Below are positions 44,935 to 55,052 of a stretch of DNA of 64,000 nt, piece by piece. This DNA comes from Adiantum capillus-veneris (lineage: Eukaryota; Streptophyta; Polypodiopsida; Polypodiales; Pteridaceae), in NCBI GenBank assembly GCA_014529385.2, contig CM043957.1, forward strand, positions 84,819,881-84,883,880. The letters are read 5' to 3'. The translations under genes were made by a program, and so were the position numbers. Within the stretch, counting starts at the first letter, position 1. Each line of letters begins with the position of its first letter. The notes beneath the pieces are model-generated. The model made no database searches, was not told the origin of the DNA, and saw only the letters and a program-made list of their open reading frames with translations.

Positions 44935-45739
44935 TGTTAGGAAATAAGACGTAGCTAAATAGATAATTGAGTAGATTACTTAATGGAGAGAGACAGATTT
45001 ACATACACAAGATTATAGAGTAGAGAGAGAGAGAGAGAGTACACACGATATACGTGGTTCACCCAATGTGGGCTACGTCCACGGGAAAGCAACCCCTCAA
45101 TGGCTTTAGTACTTCAAAACAAGAAGTAATTTACAAAGGGATTATACCCTTAATGGAGCTCCCGCCTTGCTTCACTCTCACCACCTCACACTCACCTTGT
45201 TGCATCAACTTCACACTATGAAATGTGTGTAGAAATGGCCTCCTTTTATAGGCCAAAAGGGCTGCCCTCTCTTATGAGAGACAGCCATGTGTAGCCGCCC
45301 TTGTGCGAATAAGTCCAAATCGGACCCTCCAATCCGCCCATGTGTGGCCGCCCTTGAGAAGACAAGTCCACTTTTGAATTCGGACATCGGCCATTGAATT
45401 CGGCCACCGGCCACCGGCCATTGACTTCCGACCACCGGCCATCGGCCATTGACTTCCGACCACCGGCCATCGGCCATTGACTACCGGCCAATCGACTGGT
45501 TGTTTTCCGACCACTTTCTGGCCGCCGTCCGGCCATAATATTCTGGCAAAAAAAAATGTCTCGGGGGCCTCCACCCCCAAGGCCTTTAAAGTTGCCCCTG
45601 ATTCTTGTCCGTGAAAACTTTGGTTTCCGGTGAGTGATTTTCCTTTACGCACGATGGCTTCTCCTCATAATGGGGGCCTTACAAATGTGCGCTTTTACCA
45701 CATAAAATTACAAGGGTAAATCAGGCTCCATACTTAACA
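44935..45739 (-). repeat. Copia D 3' LTR
   Basis: 805 bp. It includes a GA microsatellite (about 45020-45038), a minus-strand TATA box (TATAAAAGGA at 45241-45250) and a tandem block at 45391-45490 of a roughly 28-bp unit containing GACTTCCGACCACCGGCC. That tandem block makes long false minus-strand frames with GRWSEVNGRWPV repeats. Confidence 0.92.
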
Positions 45740-46645
45740 ATCTCCCACTTGGAGACTGGTCTCCAAACCAAACCTGTGACTGCTTTCCATTTTGGCTTCT
45801 TATCCTTGAATGCCAATTGAAGATGAGCAAAAGCTCAACTTCTCCTTGTTGAACACCTTTGTAAACATGTCTGCAGGATTTTCACTTGTATGCACCTTTC
45901 CTAGCTTTAGTTGTCCCTCTTCCAAAAGAGTGCATATGAAGTGATATCTCACCTCAATGTGCTTTGTCCTTGAATGAAAGGCTGAGTTCTTCGCAAGATG
46001 GATAGCGCTTTGGCTATCACTGTACAAGACACAATTGTCTTGTTTGAATCCAAGCTCTTCTAAGAATCTGTGAAGCCACAGAATTTATTTGCTTGCCTCC
46101 TTCATTGCTACATACTCTGCTTCCGTGGTAGAAAGTGAAACCACTTTCTGTAGCTTTGAATCCCAGCTTACTGCTGTGCCTCCAACCGTGAACACATAGC
46201 CAGTAGTGCTCCTTCGAGTATCTTTGTCACCTGCCATATCTGCATGAGCATACCCTTCTAGAAAAATATCAGTTCCTCCAAAATACAAAGCATTTTTTGT
46301 TGTCCCTTTTAGATACCTAAGTATCCACTTCACAGCTTGCCAATGCTCTTTACCTGGGTTGTCCATGAACCTACTCACAACTCCCACTGCATGTGCAATG
46401 TCTGGCCTTGTCCAGACCATAGCATACATTAGAGAACCTACCGCTGTAGCATATGGAACTTTAGACATATAGGCTATCTCCTCTTGTGTCTTTGGACACC
46501 TATCCTTCGTTAGTTTAAAATGACCAGCCAAAGGTGTAGAAACTGGTTTTGCATTTTGCATTGCAAACCTTTCTAGTACCTTCTTGATGTAATCTTCTTG
46601 AGATAGCTTTATTGTCTTCTTCGTCTTGTCCCTTGATATTTTCAT
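45740..46645 (-). pseudogene. Copia D RNase H and 3' end
   Basis: The frame 46085-46645 covers the RT connection (DKTKKTIKLSQEDYIKKVLE; VGSLMYAMVWTRPDIAHAV) and RNase H start (STTGYVFTVGGTAVSWDSKL; STTEAEYVAMKEASK). It stops where D' has a Glu codon. Then 45800-46027 gives YSDSQSAIHLAKNSAFHSRT, KHIEVRYHFI and NPADMFTKVF. A polypurine tract (minus AAGTGGGAGA) borders the LTR. Confidence 0.9.
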
Positions 46646-47575
46646 ACCAAGTATCCTCTTTGCAGCACCTTAATCTTTCATTGAAAAAGATTTGGACAGC
46701 TCCTCTTTTAGGTCTTTGATGTCCTGCATGTTAGCACTTGCAATCAACATGTCATCAACATACAACATTAGGATGATGAATTTCCCATCTCCCAAATTCT
46801 TCGTGTAGACGTAGTGATCCGAGTTGCATCTTGTGAATCCATGATCCAACATCCATCGATCAAACTTCAAGTACCATTGTCTTGATGCTTGCTTTAAACC
46901 ATACAAGCTCTTCTTTAATCTGCAAACCATTTTCTCCTTACCTTTTACTTCATACCCCTTTGGTTGAAGCATGTAGATTTCCTCCTCTAAGTCAGCGTGA
47001 GGGAATGCCGTATTTACATCCATTTGCTCAAGATTTAGATCATGAGCAGCCACAAGGCTTAAGACAAGCCTAATTGAGTTCATTTTTACAACAGGAGAAA
47101 ATATTTCATTGAAGTCAATACCTTTCTTTTGAGAAAAACCTTTTACCACAAGCCTAGACTTGTACCTTTTCTTCCCACCTTCTTCTTCCTTTAGCTTGTA
47201 CACCCATTTGTTTTGAAGTGCCCGCTTACCTTTAGGCAACTCAACCAACTCCCATGTTTGGTTGCGATGTAGTGAGTCCATCTCCACTTGCATGCTCTTC
47301 GTCCATTCTTCTTTGGATTCATGTTGCATAGCTTCTTCATATGATTCCGGCTCTCCAGAATCTGAGATCAAGAGATGGTTGAAGGAAGGAACAAACCTTT
47401 CTGGAGGTCTACTTGCTCTTGTAGATCTTCGGGGAATAGGTTGAGGCTCCTCATTTGGTTGACATTGTTGCACATTGTCACCGTTTGCAGTCCTTGAGTC
47501 TTCACTGTCCTCAAGCTCCATGTACTCATCACCTGTTTCTTTTGTTTGTTTTCTTTCCAAGTAATCTTTGTACAT
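46646..47575 (-). pseudogene. Copia D reverse transcriptase
   Basis: RT blocks in order: HRNQTWELVELPKGKRALQN, SRLVVKGFSQKKGIDFNEIF, LEQMDVNTAFPHADLEEEIY, KSLYGLKQASRQWYLKFDR, LMLYVDDMLIASAN with intact catalytic Asp pair. The frame ends at a TAA where D' has a Leu TTA. The upstream part (ENVQQ-like linker and SRPPERFVPS) lies in the same frame. Confidence 0.9.
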
Positions 47576-48612
47576 ATTTTGTTTGTTAAAAATTACATCC
47601 CTACTCCTTAAGATTTTACCATCTTCAGGATTCCATAGGCGATACCCAAAGTCTCCTTCTCCATAGCCAATGAAGAAACACTTTTTGGACTTTGCATCTA
47701 ACTTTGATCTTAGGCTTCTCCTATGTGCATGAAAGCCTCACACCCAAACACTTTGAGAAATGCATAATTCACCGGTTTACCTGTCCATGCCTCTTCTGGA
47801 ACTCCCCCATCCAATGCCGTTGAGGGTGATCGATTGATTAAGTACACAGACGTACTTACAGCTTCCGCCCAAAGCTCAAGCGGTAGGCCTGCATGTAGCC
47901 GCATGCTTCGTGCTCGTTCCATGATTGTCCTGTTCATCCTTTCCGAAATCCCATTTTGTTGAAGTGTCCTTGGGGTTGTCCTTTGCCTCCGAATGCCATT
48001 GCTAGCACAAAAGCTTTCAAAAGCTTGGCTGCAATATTCGCCTCCATTGTCGGATCTGAGGCATTTAACCTTGGTACCTGTTTCATTCTCCACAAAGGCT
48101 TTCCACCTTTGAAATATGGAAAATACATCGGATTTATTCTTCATGACATAAACCCATGTTTTTCTAGTCGCATCGTCTATGAATGTTACATAGTACAATG
48201 AGCCACCAAGTGATGGTGTACTTGCAGGACCCCAAACATCAGAATGAACCAACTCAAGTTTTTTATTTTTTCTTTCATTTCCTGATTTTTGAAATTTTAC
48301 CCTCTTTTGTTTACCATAAACACAATCTTCACAGAACTCTAGGTCCACTTCTTTCAAACCTGGTAGAAGCTTCTTTGTTTGAAGGATTTGCATTCCTTTG
48401 GCACTCATATGCCCAAGTCGGTAGTGCCACACCTCACTGTCAACTTCTGTAGTTGCTGCACAAGCTGAAGGTTGCGTGCTAGCAGTACACAAGTAAAGTG
48501 TACCTACTTTTTCACCCTTGGAAACCACCAAAGATCCCTTTGAGATCTTCCACCATTTGTTTCCGAATGCAATGTTGTGACCTTCATCGTCCAATTGTCC
48601 TGTAGAGATCAA
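47576..48612 (-). pseudogene. Copia D integrase
   Basis: GAG-pre-integrase WHYRLGHMSAKGMQ...CEDCVYGKQ (His pair, Cys pair) is followed by the core LELVHSDVWGPA, VTFIDDATRKTWVYVMK, CLRSDNGGEYCSQAFESF and LQQNGISERMNRTIMERARS. The D, D, E positions are all present. It ends at AFMHIGEA by a frame change, and the copia integrase tail continues toward 47576 in another frame. Confidence 0.9.
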
Positions 48613-49676
48613 ATTTTTGCGAAGAGAAGGAACATGCCTAACATCTTTAAGCTTCCATTCCCGTTAGCAGTTTTGACAGAAACTGTACCTTTTCCGACAA
48701 TCTCACAAGCTTCATCATCTCCCAAGTATACATACCCAAAATTACCTTTGGTGTAGTCTTGGAAATGTTGCTTGTGTGGTGTCGCATGGAATGAAGCCCC
48801 GGAATCTACTATCCAGGAATTAGACACATTGTCTAATGAGAGAATTAGAGCATCTTGCTCTACTTTACCTGCCACATTGGCCTCTGATGTTGGCTTGTTG
48901 TCTTGAGACTCTGTCTCCTTCTTCTTCTTGGACCAGCAAACCTTCTTGACGTGGCCCTTCTTGCCGCAGTTCCAACATTCAAGAACTGACTTTGTGCATG
49001 ACTTGCTCCGCCTTGAGCGATCACGACCCTTTTGGTTTTTGAACCTCTCCTTAAGCCTTCCTCTTGTTTCCACTGATAGTGCAGCACTTGATGATTCTCT
49101 TGTGCTTCTCCTTCGCATTTCCTCGCTTAGGAGAACACCCACAACATCATCAAACTTAAGAGTATTTGTGCCGGAGATAGAATTACTTACAGCCATCACA
49201 AGGCTGTCCCAACTATCCGGTAGAGATGATAGTATAAGGAGAGCTCACACTTCGTCATCGAAATTGATTTTCACTGATCGAATTTGACTTATGTTTGTGT
49301 TAAAGTCATTTAGGTGTTCTGCAACTGAACCATTCTCTGCCATCTTTAGATTGAACAAGCGCTTCATAAGAAATACCTTATTGGATGCCAATGGTTTCTC
49401 GTAGAAGTCGTCAAGTGACTTCATCAAGTCCTCCGTGGTCTTCATCTCTGAAACATTGAAGGCCACCCTTGACGCCAAGCTTAACCGGATTGTTCCCAGT
49501 GCCTTTCGATCAAGGACAATCCATGCTTCATCTGCCATTGTTGCGGGCTTCTTCGCAAGACCGCCTAGTGGCAAATAGAGGTCCTTCTGGTAGAGATAGT
49601 CTTCAATCTGCATCTTCCAATGTTGGTAGTTTTTTCCGTTGAACTTCTCAATCTTGAGCTTCCCTTCCTCCGCCAT
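48613..49676 (-). pseudogene. Copia D gag and protease
   Basis: The first ATG (49676) gives MAEEGKLKIEKFNGKNYQHW, the normal copia Gag opening. The capsid continues to KINFDDEV, where a TGA interrupts, and proceeds as LLILSSLPDSW in frame. The zinc knuckle CWNCGKKGHVKKVC and protease motif NSWIVDSGASFHATPHK follow. Near 48650 a one-base loss shifts the frame before the integrase. Apart from these few breaks the coding sequence is well kept. Confidence 0.9.
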
Positions 49677-49735
49677 AACTCCCACTCAATTCAAGGAATC
49701 CTTTCCTTGAGATAATTTAGCTACGAGCAAACCTT

Positions 49736-49747
49736 GCTCTGATACCA
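49736..49747 (-). other. Copia D primer-binding site
   Basis: On the minus strand TGGTATCAGAGC, a perfect match to the common plant copia initiator tRNA-Met site, begins two bases from the 5' LTR. Confidence 0.95.
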
Positions 49748-49749
49748 GT

Positions 49750-50578
49750 TGTTAGGAAATAAGACGTAGCTAAATAGATAATTGAGTAGATTACTTAATG
49801 GAGAGAGACAGATTTACATACACGAGATTATAGAGTAGAGAGAGAGAGAGAGAGAGAGAGTACACACAATATACTTGGTTCACCCAATGTGGGCTACGTC
49901 CACGGGAAAGCAGCCCCTCAATGGCTTTAGTACTTCAAAACAAGAAGTAGTTTACAAAGGGATTATACCCTTAATGGAGCTCCCGCCTTGCTTCACTCTC
50001 ACCACCTCACACTCACCTTGTTGCATCAACTTCACACTATGAAATGTGTGTAGAAATGGCCTCCTTTTATAGGCCAAAAGGGCTGCCCTCTCTTATGAGA
50101 GACAGCCATGTGTAGCCGCCCTTGTGTGAATAAGTCCAAATCGGACCCTCCAATCCGCCCATGTGTGGCCGCCCTTGAGAAGACAAGTCCGCTTTTGAAT
50201 TCGGACATCGGGCATTGAATTCGGCCACCGGCCACCGGCCATTGACTTCCGACCACCGGCCATCGGCCATTGACTTCCGACCACCGGCCATCGGCCATTG
50301 ACTACCGGCCAACCGACTGGTTGTTTTTCGACCACTTTCCGGCCGCCGTCCGGCCATAATATTCCGGCGAAAAAGAATATTCCGGCAAAAAAAAAAGTAT
50401 CAGGGGCCTCCGCCCTCGAGGCCTTTAAAGTTGCCACTGATTCTTGTCCGTGAAAATTTTGGTTTCCGGTGAGTGATTTTCCTTCACGCACGATGGCTTC
50501 TCCTCATAATGGGGGCCTTACAAATGTGCGCTTTTACCACATAAAATTACAAGGGTAAATCAGGCTCCATACTTAACA
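49750..50578 (-). repeat. Copia D 5' LTR (shared with D')
   Basis: 829 bp, nearly identical to 44935-45739. It differs mainly in a longer GA run and an inserted duplicated block near 50366-50390. It has the TATA box at 50062-50071 and the tandem GACTTCCGACCACCGGCC block at 50212-50311. It is also the 3' LTR for the truncated copy D'. Confidence 0.92.
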
Positions 50579-51812
50579 ATCTCCCACTTGGAGACTGGTC
50601 TCCAAACCAAACCTGTGACTGCTTTCCATTCTGGCTTCTTATCCTTGAATGCCGATTGAAGATGAGCAAAAGCTCAACTTCTCCTTGTTGAACACCTTTG
50701 TAAACATGTCTGCAGGATTTTCACTTGTATGCACCTTTCCTAGCTTTAGTTGTCCCTCTTCCAAAAGAGTGCATATGAAGTGATATCTCACCTCAATGTG
50801 CTTTGTCCTTGAATGAAAGGCTGAGTTCTTCGCAAGATGGATAGCGCTTTGGCTATCACTGTACAAGACACAATTGTCTTGTTTGAATCCAAGCTCTTCT
50901 AAGAATCTGTGAAGCCACAGAATTTCTTTGCTTGCCTCCTTCATTGCTACATACTCTGCTTCCGTGGTAGAAAGTGAAACCACTTTCTGTAGCTTTGAAG
51001 CCCAGCTTACTGCTGTGCCTCCAACCGTGAACACATAGCCAGTAGTGCTCCTTCGAGTATCTTTGTCACCTGCCATATCTGCATCAGCATACCCTTCTAG
51101 AAAAATATCAGTTCCTCCAAAATACAAAGAATTTTTTGTTGTCCCTTTTAGATACCTAAGTATCCACTTCACAGCTTGCCAATGCTCTTTACCTGGGTTG
51201 TCCATGAACCTACTCACAACTCCCACTGCATGTGCAATGTCTGGCCTTGTCCAGACCATAGCATACATTAGAGAACCTACCGCTGCAGCATATGGAACTT
51301 TAGACATATAGGCTATCTCCTCTTGTGTCTTTGGACACATATCCTTCGTTAGTTTAAAATGACCAGCCAAAGGTGTAGAAACTGGTTTTGCATTTTGCAT
51401 TGCAAACCTTTCTAGTACCTTCTTGATGTAATCTTCTTGAGATAGCTTTATTGTCTTCTTCGTCTTGTCCCTTGATATTTTCATACCAAGTATCCTCTTT
51501 GCAGCACCTAAATCTTTCATTGAAAAAGATTTGGACAGCTCCTCTTTTAGGTCTTTGATGTCCTGCATGTTAGCACTTGCAATCAACATGTCATCAACAT
51601 ACAACATTAGGATGATGAATTTCCCATCCCCCAAATTCTTCGTGTAGACGCAGTGATCCGAGTTGCATCTTGTGAATCCATGATCCAACATCCATCGATC
51701 AAACTTCAAGTACCATTGTCTTGATGCTTGCTTTAAACCATACAAGCTCTTCTTTAATCTGCAAACCATTTTCTCCTTACCTTTTACTTCATACCCCTTT
51801 GGTTGAAGCATG
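50579..51812 (-). mobile_element. D': truncated second copy of copia D
   Basis: 1,234 bp match 45740-46972 of copia D with few differences, from the polypurine tract to within RT. Homology ends at gaagcatg (51812), after which G2 pol resumes directly. No third LTR is present and no TSD is seen at this junction. The arrangement LTR-internal-LTR-partial internal suggests LTR recombination or tandem insertion followed by deletion into G2. Confidence 0.9.
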
Positions 51813-51955
51813 GTCAAGGAGGAGGAGGATAGTCCAAAAGCAATTGTAGAGCCTGCCGAAGTGAATGTAAGAAGCATGCTAAGAGAGGACTTGACCGAAA
51901 AAGAAAAAAAGGAGTATGAAGACATGTTCAAAGAATTTCCAAAGCTATTTTCCAC
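50639..51955 (-). CDS. Chimeric ORF: antisense G2 leader joined to copia RT/RNase H
   Basis: A single 438-codon frame. The first 48 or so residues (MENSFGNSLNMSSYSFFSFS and on) are the antisense of G2 pol. The rest is copia RT from LQPKGYEVKGKEKMVCRLKK through LYVDDMLIA, the connection, RNase H (TTEAEYVAMKEASKEILWLH) and the NPADMFTKV end. The two stops of D are absent here. Catalytic blocks upstream of LQPKGY are missing, so an active RT is not expected. Whether the frame is transcribed is unknown. Confidence 0.75.
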   Translation of the reverse strand: MENSFGNSLNMSSYSFFSFSVKSSLSMLLTFTSAGSTIAFGLSSSSLTMLQPKGYEVKGKEKMVCRLKKSLYGLKQASRQWYLKFDRWMLDHGFTRCNSDHCVYTKNLGDGKFIILMLYVDDMLIASANMQDIKDLKEELSKSFSMKDLGAAKRILGMKISRDKTKKTIKLSQEDYIKKVLERFAMQNAKPVSTPLAGHFKLTKDMCPKTQEEIAYMSKVPYAAAVGSLMYAMVWTRPDIAHAVGVVSRFMDNPGKEHWQAVKWILRYLKGTTKNSLYFGGTDIFLEGYADADMAGDKDTRRSTTGYVFTVGGTAVSWASKLQKVVSLSTTEAEYVAMKEASKEILWLHRFLEELGFKQDNCVLYSDSQSAIHLAKNSAFHSRTKHIEVRYHFICTLLEEGQLKLGKVHTSENPADMFTKVFNKEKLSFCSSSIGIQG

Positions 51956-52640
51956 TGAATATACAGAGTTGCAAGGAGCTAAAGGAGTCGATCATAGAAT
52001 CAATCTAAAAGAAGGCGCCAAGCCAAAGGTTCAAAAGCTTAGGAGGTTGGGGGTCATTCATGAGAAGGCACTTCATGAAGAGGTGACAAAGCTTTTGGAA
52101 GCAGATTTCATCTTTTGAGTGGAGGAGTCTAAATGGGTCTCTCCAGTTGTTATTGTGCCCAAGAAGAATGGAAGATTTAGGACATGTGTTGATTTCAAAC
52201 CTTTGAATGCTGCTACAAAAATGAATCATTATCCACTACCCTTTCTAGATGAAATCCTCAATCAGGTTGCAGGTCATGAACGTTACTCAATCATGGATGG
52301 ATTTTCTGGCTACTTTCAGATCTTGATAGCGATTGAAGATCGATTGAATACGACCTTCATTACTCTCTGGGGTTGTTTCTCCTACAAAATAAGGCCTTCT
52401 AGGCTAGTTAATGCATATGCTACCTTCCAAGGATGGATGAATAGAGTTTTTGGTCCCTACTTGGGTAAGTTCATTCGTGTTTTCATGGATTACATTGGGT
52501 GTTATAGCTCCAAGGTCACACATTTGGGGCAGCTGAGGTTGAGTTTTGAAAGGCTTCAACAAGAGGGTGGGCAACTCAACCCAAATAAGTGTAAATTTTC
52601 TCATGCCAGAGTCCACTTGCTAGGACATGTGGTTTCCTAA
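51813..52640 (+). pseudogene. G2 reverse transcriptase
   Basis: Gypsy RT resumes with MLREDLTEKEKKEYEDMFKE and DHRINLKEGAKPKVQKLRR. A stop occurs at 52118, then SKWVSPVVIVPKKNGRFRTC, NHYPLPFLDEILNQVAGHER, MDGFSGYFQILIAIEDRLNT. The catalytic motif is VFMDYIG: the second Asp of the usual x-x-D-D is Tyr, so the enzyme would be inactive. It ends HLLGHVVS at 52640, and the fingers and palm are otherwise complete. Confidence 0.9.
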
Positions 52641-53200
52641 AATGGAATATAAGCTTATGGATCCACCTAGAAACACAAAGGATTTGGCATCATTTGTGCA
52701 TAAGCTCAGGTACTTGTCACGTTTTTTATGGATGCTATGTCAGTATGTGTATCCTCTCCAGAAATTGAGTCAAAGAGTTCAAGGGTTTGAATGGAATGAA
52801 GACATGCTGCTAGCAGGCTTTTGATGGCATCAAGGACGTATTGTGTGCTTTACCAACAGTGAGTCCTCCTGACTTGCAATCGATTTTCTATGTATCTATT
52901 AGTGTGGGGTCAGTAGCTTTTGGGTCGGTTCTCTTACAAAAGCAAGGAAGGAACTTCAAGCCATTTTATTTTGAGAGCAAGATGAAGAATGTAAGCGAGT
53001 TCTCCTACACGAAAATGGAACATTGGTTATTCGCCTTGGTTCTTGCTTGTCACCGATTCAAAACCTATCTGTTGCCCCAGAAGTTCTATGTGCTCACCAC
53101 ATCGAATATTTAGCCTGATGTAGTACAACATTTGAAGCCTAGCAAGTGCATCTTAAAGTGGACTTAGGAGCTTCAAGAGTATGAGTTTGAGTTTAAAGTG
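52641..53200 (+). pseudogene. G2 first RNase H
   Basis: The connection (SFVHKLRYLSRF) is followed by FYVSISVGSVAFGSVLLQKQ, PFYFESKMKNVSEFSYTKME and RFKTYLLPQKFYVLTTSNI, the usual gypsy RNase H region. The first catalytic Asp of F-x-x-D-A-S is replaced by Ser (YVSIS). Stops lie at 52823, 53113 and 53165. Confidence 0.82.
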
Positions 53201-53760
53201 GATCATTCTGTTAAAGCTCACTTGGTAGACATAGTGGTACATAAAGGAGGGAAGCTTCCATCTTACCCAAGGGTGGACAAGGATGATCATGAAGAGGAAT
53301 TAGGTATTACATATGCGTATACAATGATGTTTGATGGTACATACAGGAAAGTTCTTCAAAAGGCAAGTGGTGGGGTAGTCATTAAGAACCCAAAAGGCGA
53401 TGTAATCTTTTCTAGAGCTTACAATTTTGATGAGGCTGAAAGTAACAATGAGGCTGAGTTTCTCACGCCTTTCCTTGGGTTGAAGCAGTGTGTTGAGTTT
53501 GGATTGAAGAGGTTCATTGCAAAAGGGGATGCATTGCCAGTCATGAATCAGTTTCTTGGTGTGTGGAATGTTAAGAAAGATAATTTGAAGAAGTGGTTCT
53601 ATGGCACCAAGAACCTTTTGCATGAGTTTGAGAAGATACAGTTTAAGCCTGTTCCTCATGAGCAAAATAAAGAAGCTGATGAGTTGGCTAGGGACAAGTT
53701 GGATGCCTTGGTAGATCCTTTAAAGATCAAGGAAGCCTTGTATGCAGGAAGGGAATCATT
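53201..53760 (+). pseudogene. G2 second, archaeal-type RNase H
   Basis: An additional RNase H-fold domain sits between the first RNase H and integrase. It reads YTMMFDGTYRK, ASGGVVIKNPKGDVIFSRAY, SNNEAEFLTPFLGLKQCVEF, FIAKGDALPVMNQFLG and HEQNKEADELARDKL. The order D ... E ... D ... D with N-N-E-A-E is the aRNH signature known from Tat-lineage plant gypsy elements. The frame is intact through this domain and continues into integrase. Confidence 0.85.
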
Positions 53761-55038
53761 GCAAGATGTAGAAGTATTTCTTGGTAAAGGGCAATGTCCA
53801 AAGGGCATGCCAAAAGTTCGGCGTCAGAGAATAGTTGCAAAAGAAAGAAACTACACATTGGTAGGTGAGGATCTCATGCTTTATGGCAAGGATAGAATTT
53901 TGAGAAAAGTGTCGTACAAAGAAGAGATAGGCTTGATTTTGGAGCACTGCCATGAAGAAACAGGCCATCACGGCAAGGATCAGGTTGTCTTTCGTGTTTT
54001 GAGAGCAGGTTGTTGTTGGCCCTCTATGATGAGAGATGCTTATTTTTGGTGTAAGTCATGCCATGAATGCCAAGTGTTTGCAAATCAGAAGCTTTTAGCT
54101 GAGCCTCAAAAAGCTATAATGTCTTTTGATGCATTTGCAAAATGGGGAGTAGATGTTGTAGGTCCAATGCCGAGGACCAAAAATGGCAAAAGGTATATCC
54201 TTGTGGCTGTGGACTATTTGACAAAATGGGTGGAGGCAAGAGCAGTAAAAGATGTAACAGCAGAAAGAGTGGCCTCTTTTTTGTATGAACAGGTGTGTTG
54301 CAGGTTTGGAGCTCCTATGGTTATCATTTCTGATCGTGGTCCAGGGTTTAGGGGAAAACTTGTTGCTGCTCTCATGGAGAAATAGAAAATTCAGCATAGG
54401 CATTCTTCTCCTTACTACCCACAATGCAATGAGTTGGTTGAGAACTACAATGGTCAAATTGTGAAGATGCTATCAAAGTATGCTAGAGAGCATACTAAAG
54501 AGTGGGACTCGGACTTGGAAAAGTGTTTGTGGGCTTATAGAACTGTGTATAGAGTGTCAACATAGTTTACACCATATGAACTTGTTTATGTAAAAGAAGC
54601 TCTTATGCCCATACAAGTGCAGTTGGATGCCTTGAAGTTGTTGTGCAGAATGCAAGGTGAACATAATGACAAGCTGCAAGAAAGAATTCTTTCTCTAGAG
54701 TTGTTGCGAATGAATAGAGAGAAAGCCAGTGATTATTATCTTCAACAAGAAGAGGCAAGGATGGAGAAAATGAATAAGAGGCTGCCAGAGAAAGAGATCA
54801 AAGAGGGAGATCTGGTGATGAAGTATGATTCTCGCTTAGATTTTACTTTTCAAAAGAAGTTGAGTTGGGTCCCTACAAAGTGAAGCATGTATTTCCTAAT
54901 GGTACCTATGAGTTGGAAAAATTGTCTGGTGAACGTTTGCGCGACAGAATAAATGGGTATCGATTAAAGAAATATTTTGCAAGGGATGTGGTTCCAGATG
55001 CAAATAGTCTTTTGGTTGAGCATAAATGCTCTACCTAG
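53761..55038 (+). pseudogene. G2 integrase
   Basis: Zinc finger HCHEETGHHGKDQ...CKSCHECQ, then core FAKWGVDVVGPMPRTKNGKR, VDYLTKWVEARAVKDVT, FGAPMVIISDRGPGFRGKL. A stop comes at 54385, after which the core continues (PYYPQCNELVENYNGQIVKM) with one more stop near 54565. The tail at 54605-54883 and the GPYKVKHVFPNGTYELEKL block form the C-terminal domain, ending with TAG at 55036. The first 200 codons are in one frame with the second RNase H. Confidence 0.9.
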
Positions 55039-55052
55039 AGGGTGGGCAATGA
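55037..55052 (+). other. G2 polypurine tract
   Basis: AGAGGGTGGGCAATGA lies directly before the 3' LTR start at 55053. It overlaps the end of the integrase stop codon. Confidence 0.75.

Larger units (their letters stand above)
44935..50578 (-). mobile_element. Copia D: Ty1/copia retrotransposon inserted in G2
   Basis: LTRs are at 44935-45739 (3') and 49750-50578 (5'), ending TGTTAGG...CTTAACA. The PBS, gag, protease, integrase, RT and RNase H lie in copia order. The left flank in G2 is acgaa. To the right there is no G2 sequence but a second, truncated copia copy (D'). LTRs are nearly identical apart from small length changes, so D is one of the youngest insertions. The Tork/Tnt1-like lineage is suggested by the NPADMFTKV block but not tested. 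Confidence 0.93.

Noticed and set aside
45211-45652. Minus-strand GRWSEVNGRWPV-type proteins (also 50032-50491)
   Set aside because: They come from the tandem CCGGCC repeat in the copia D LTR; not genes.
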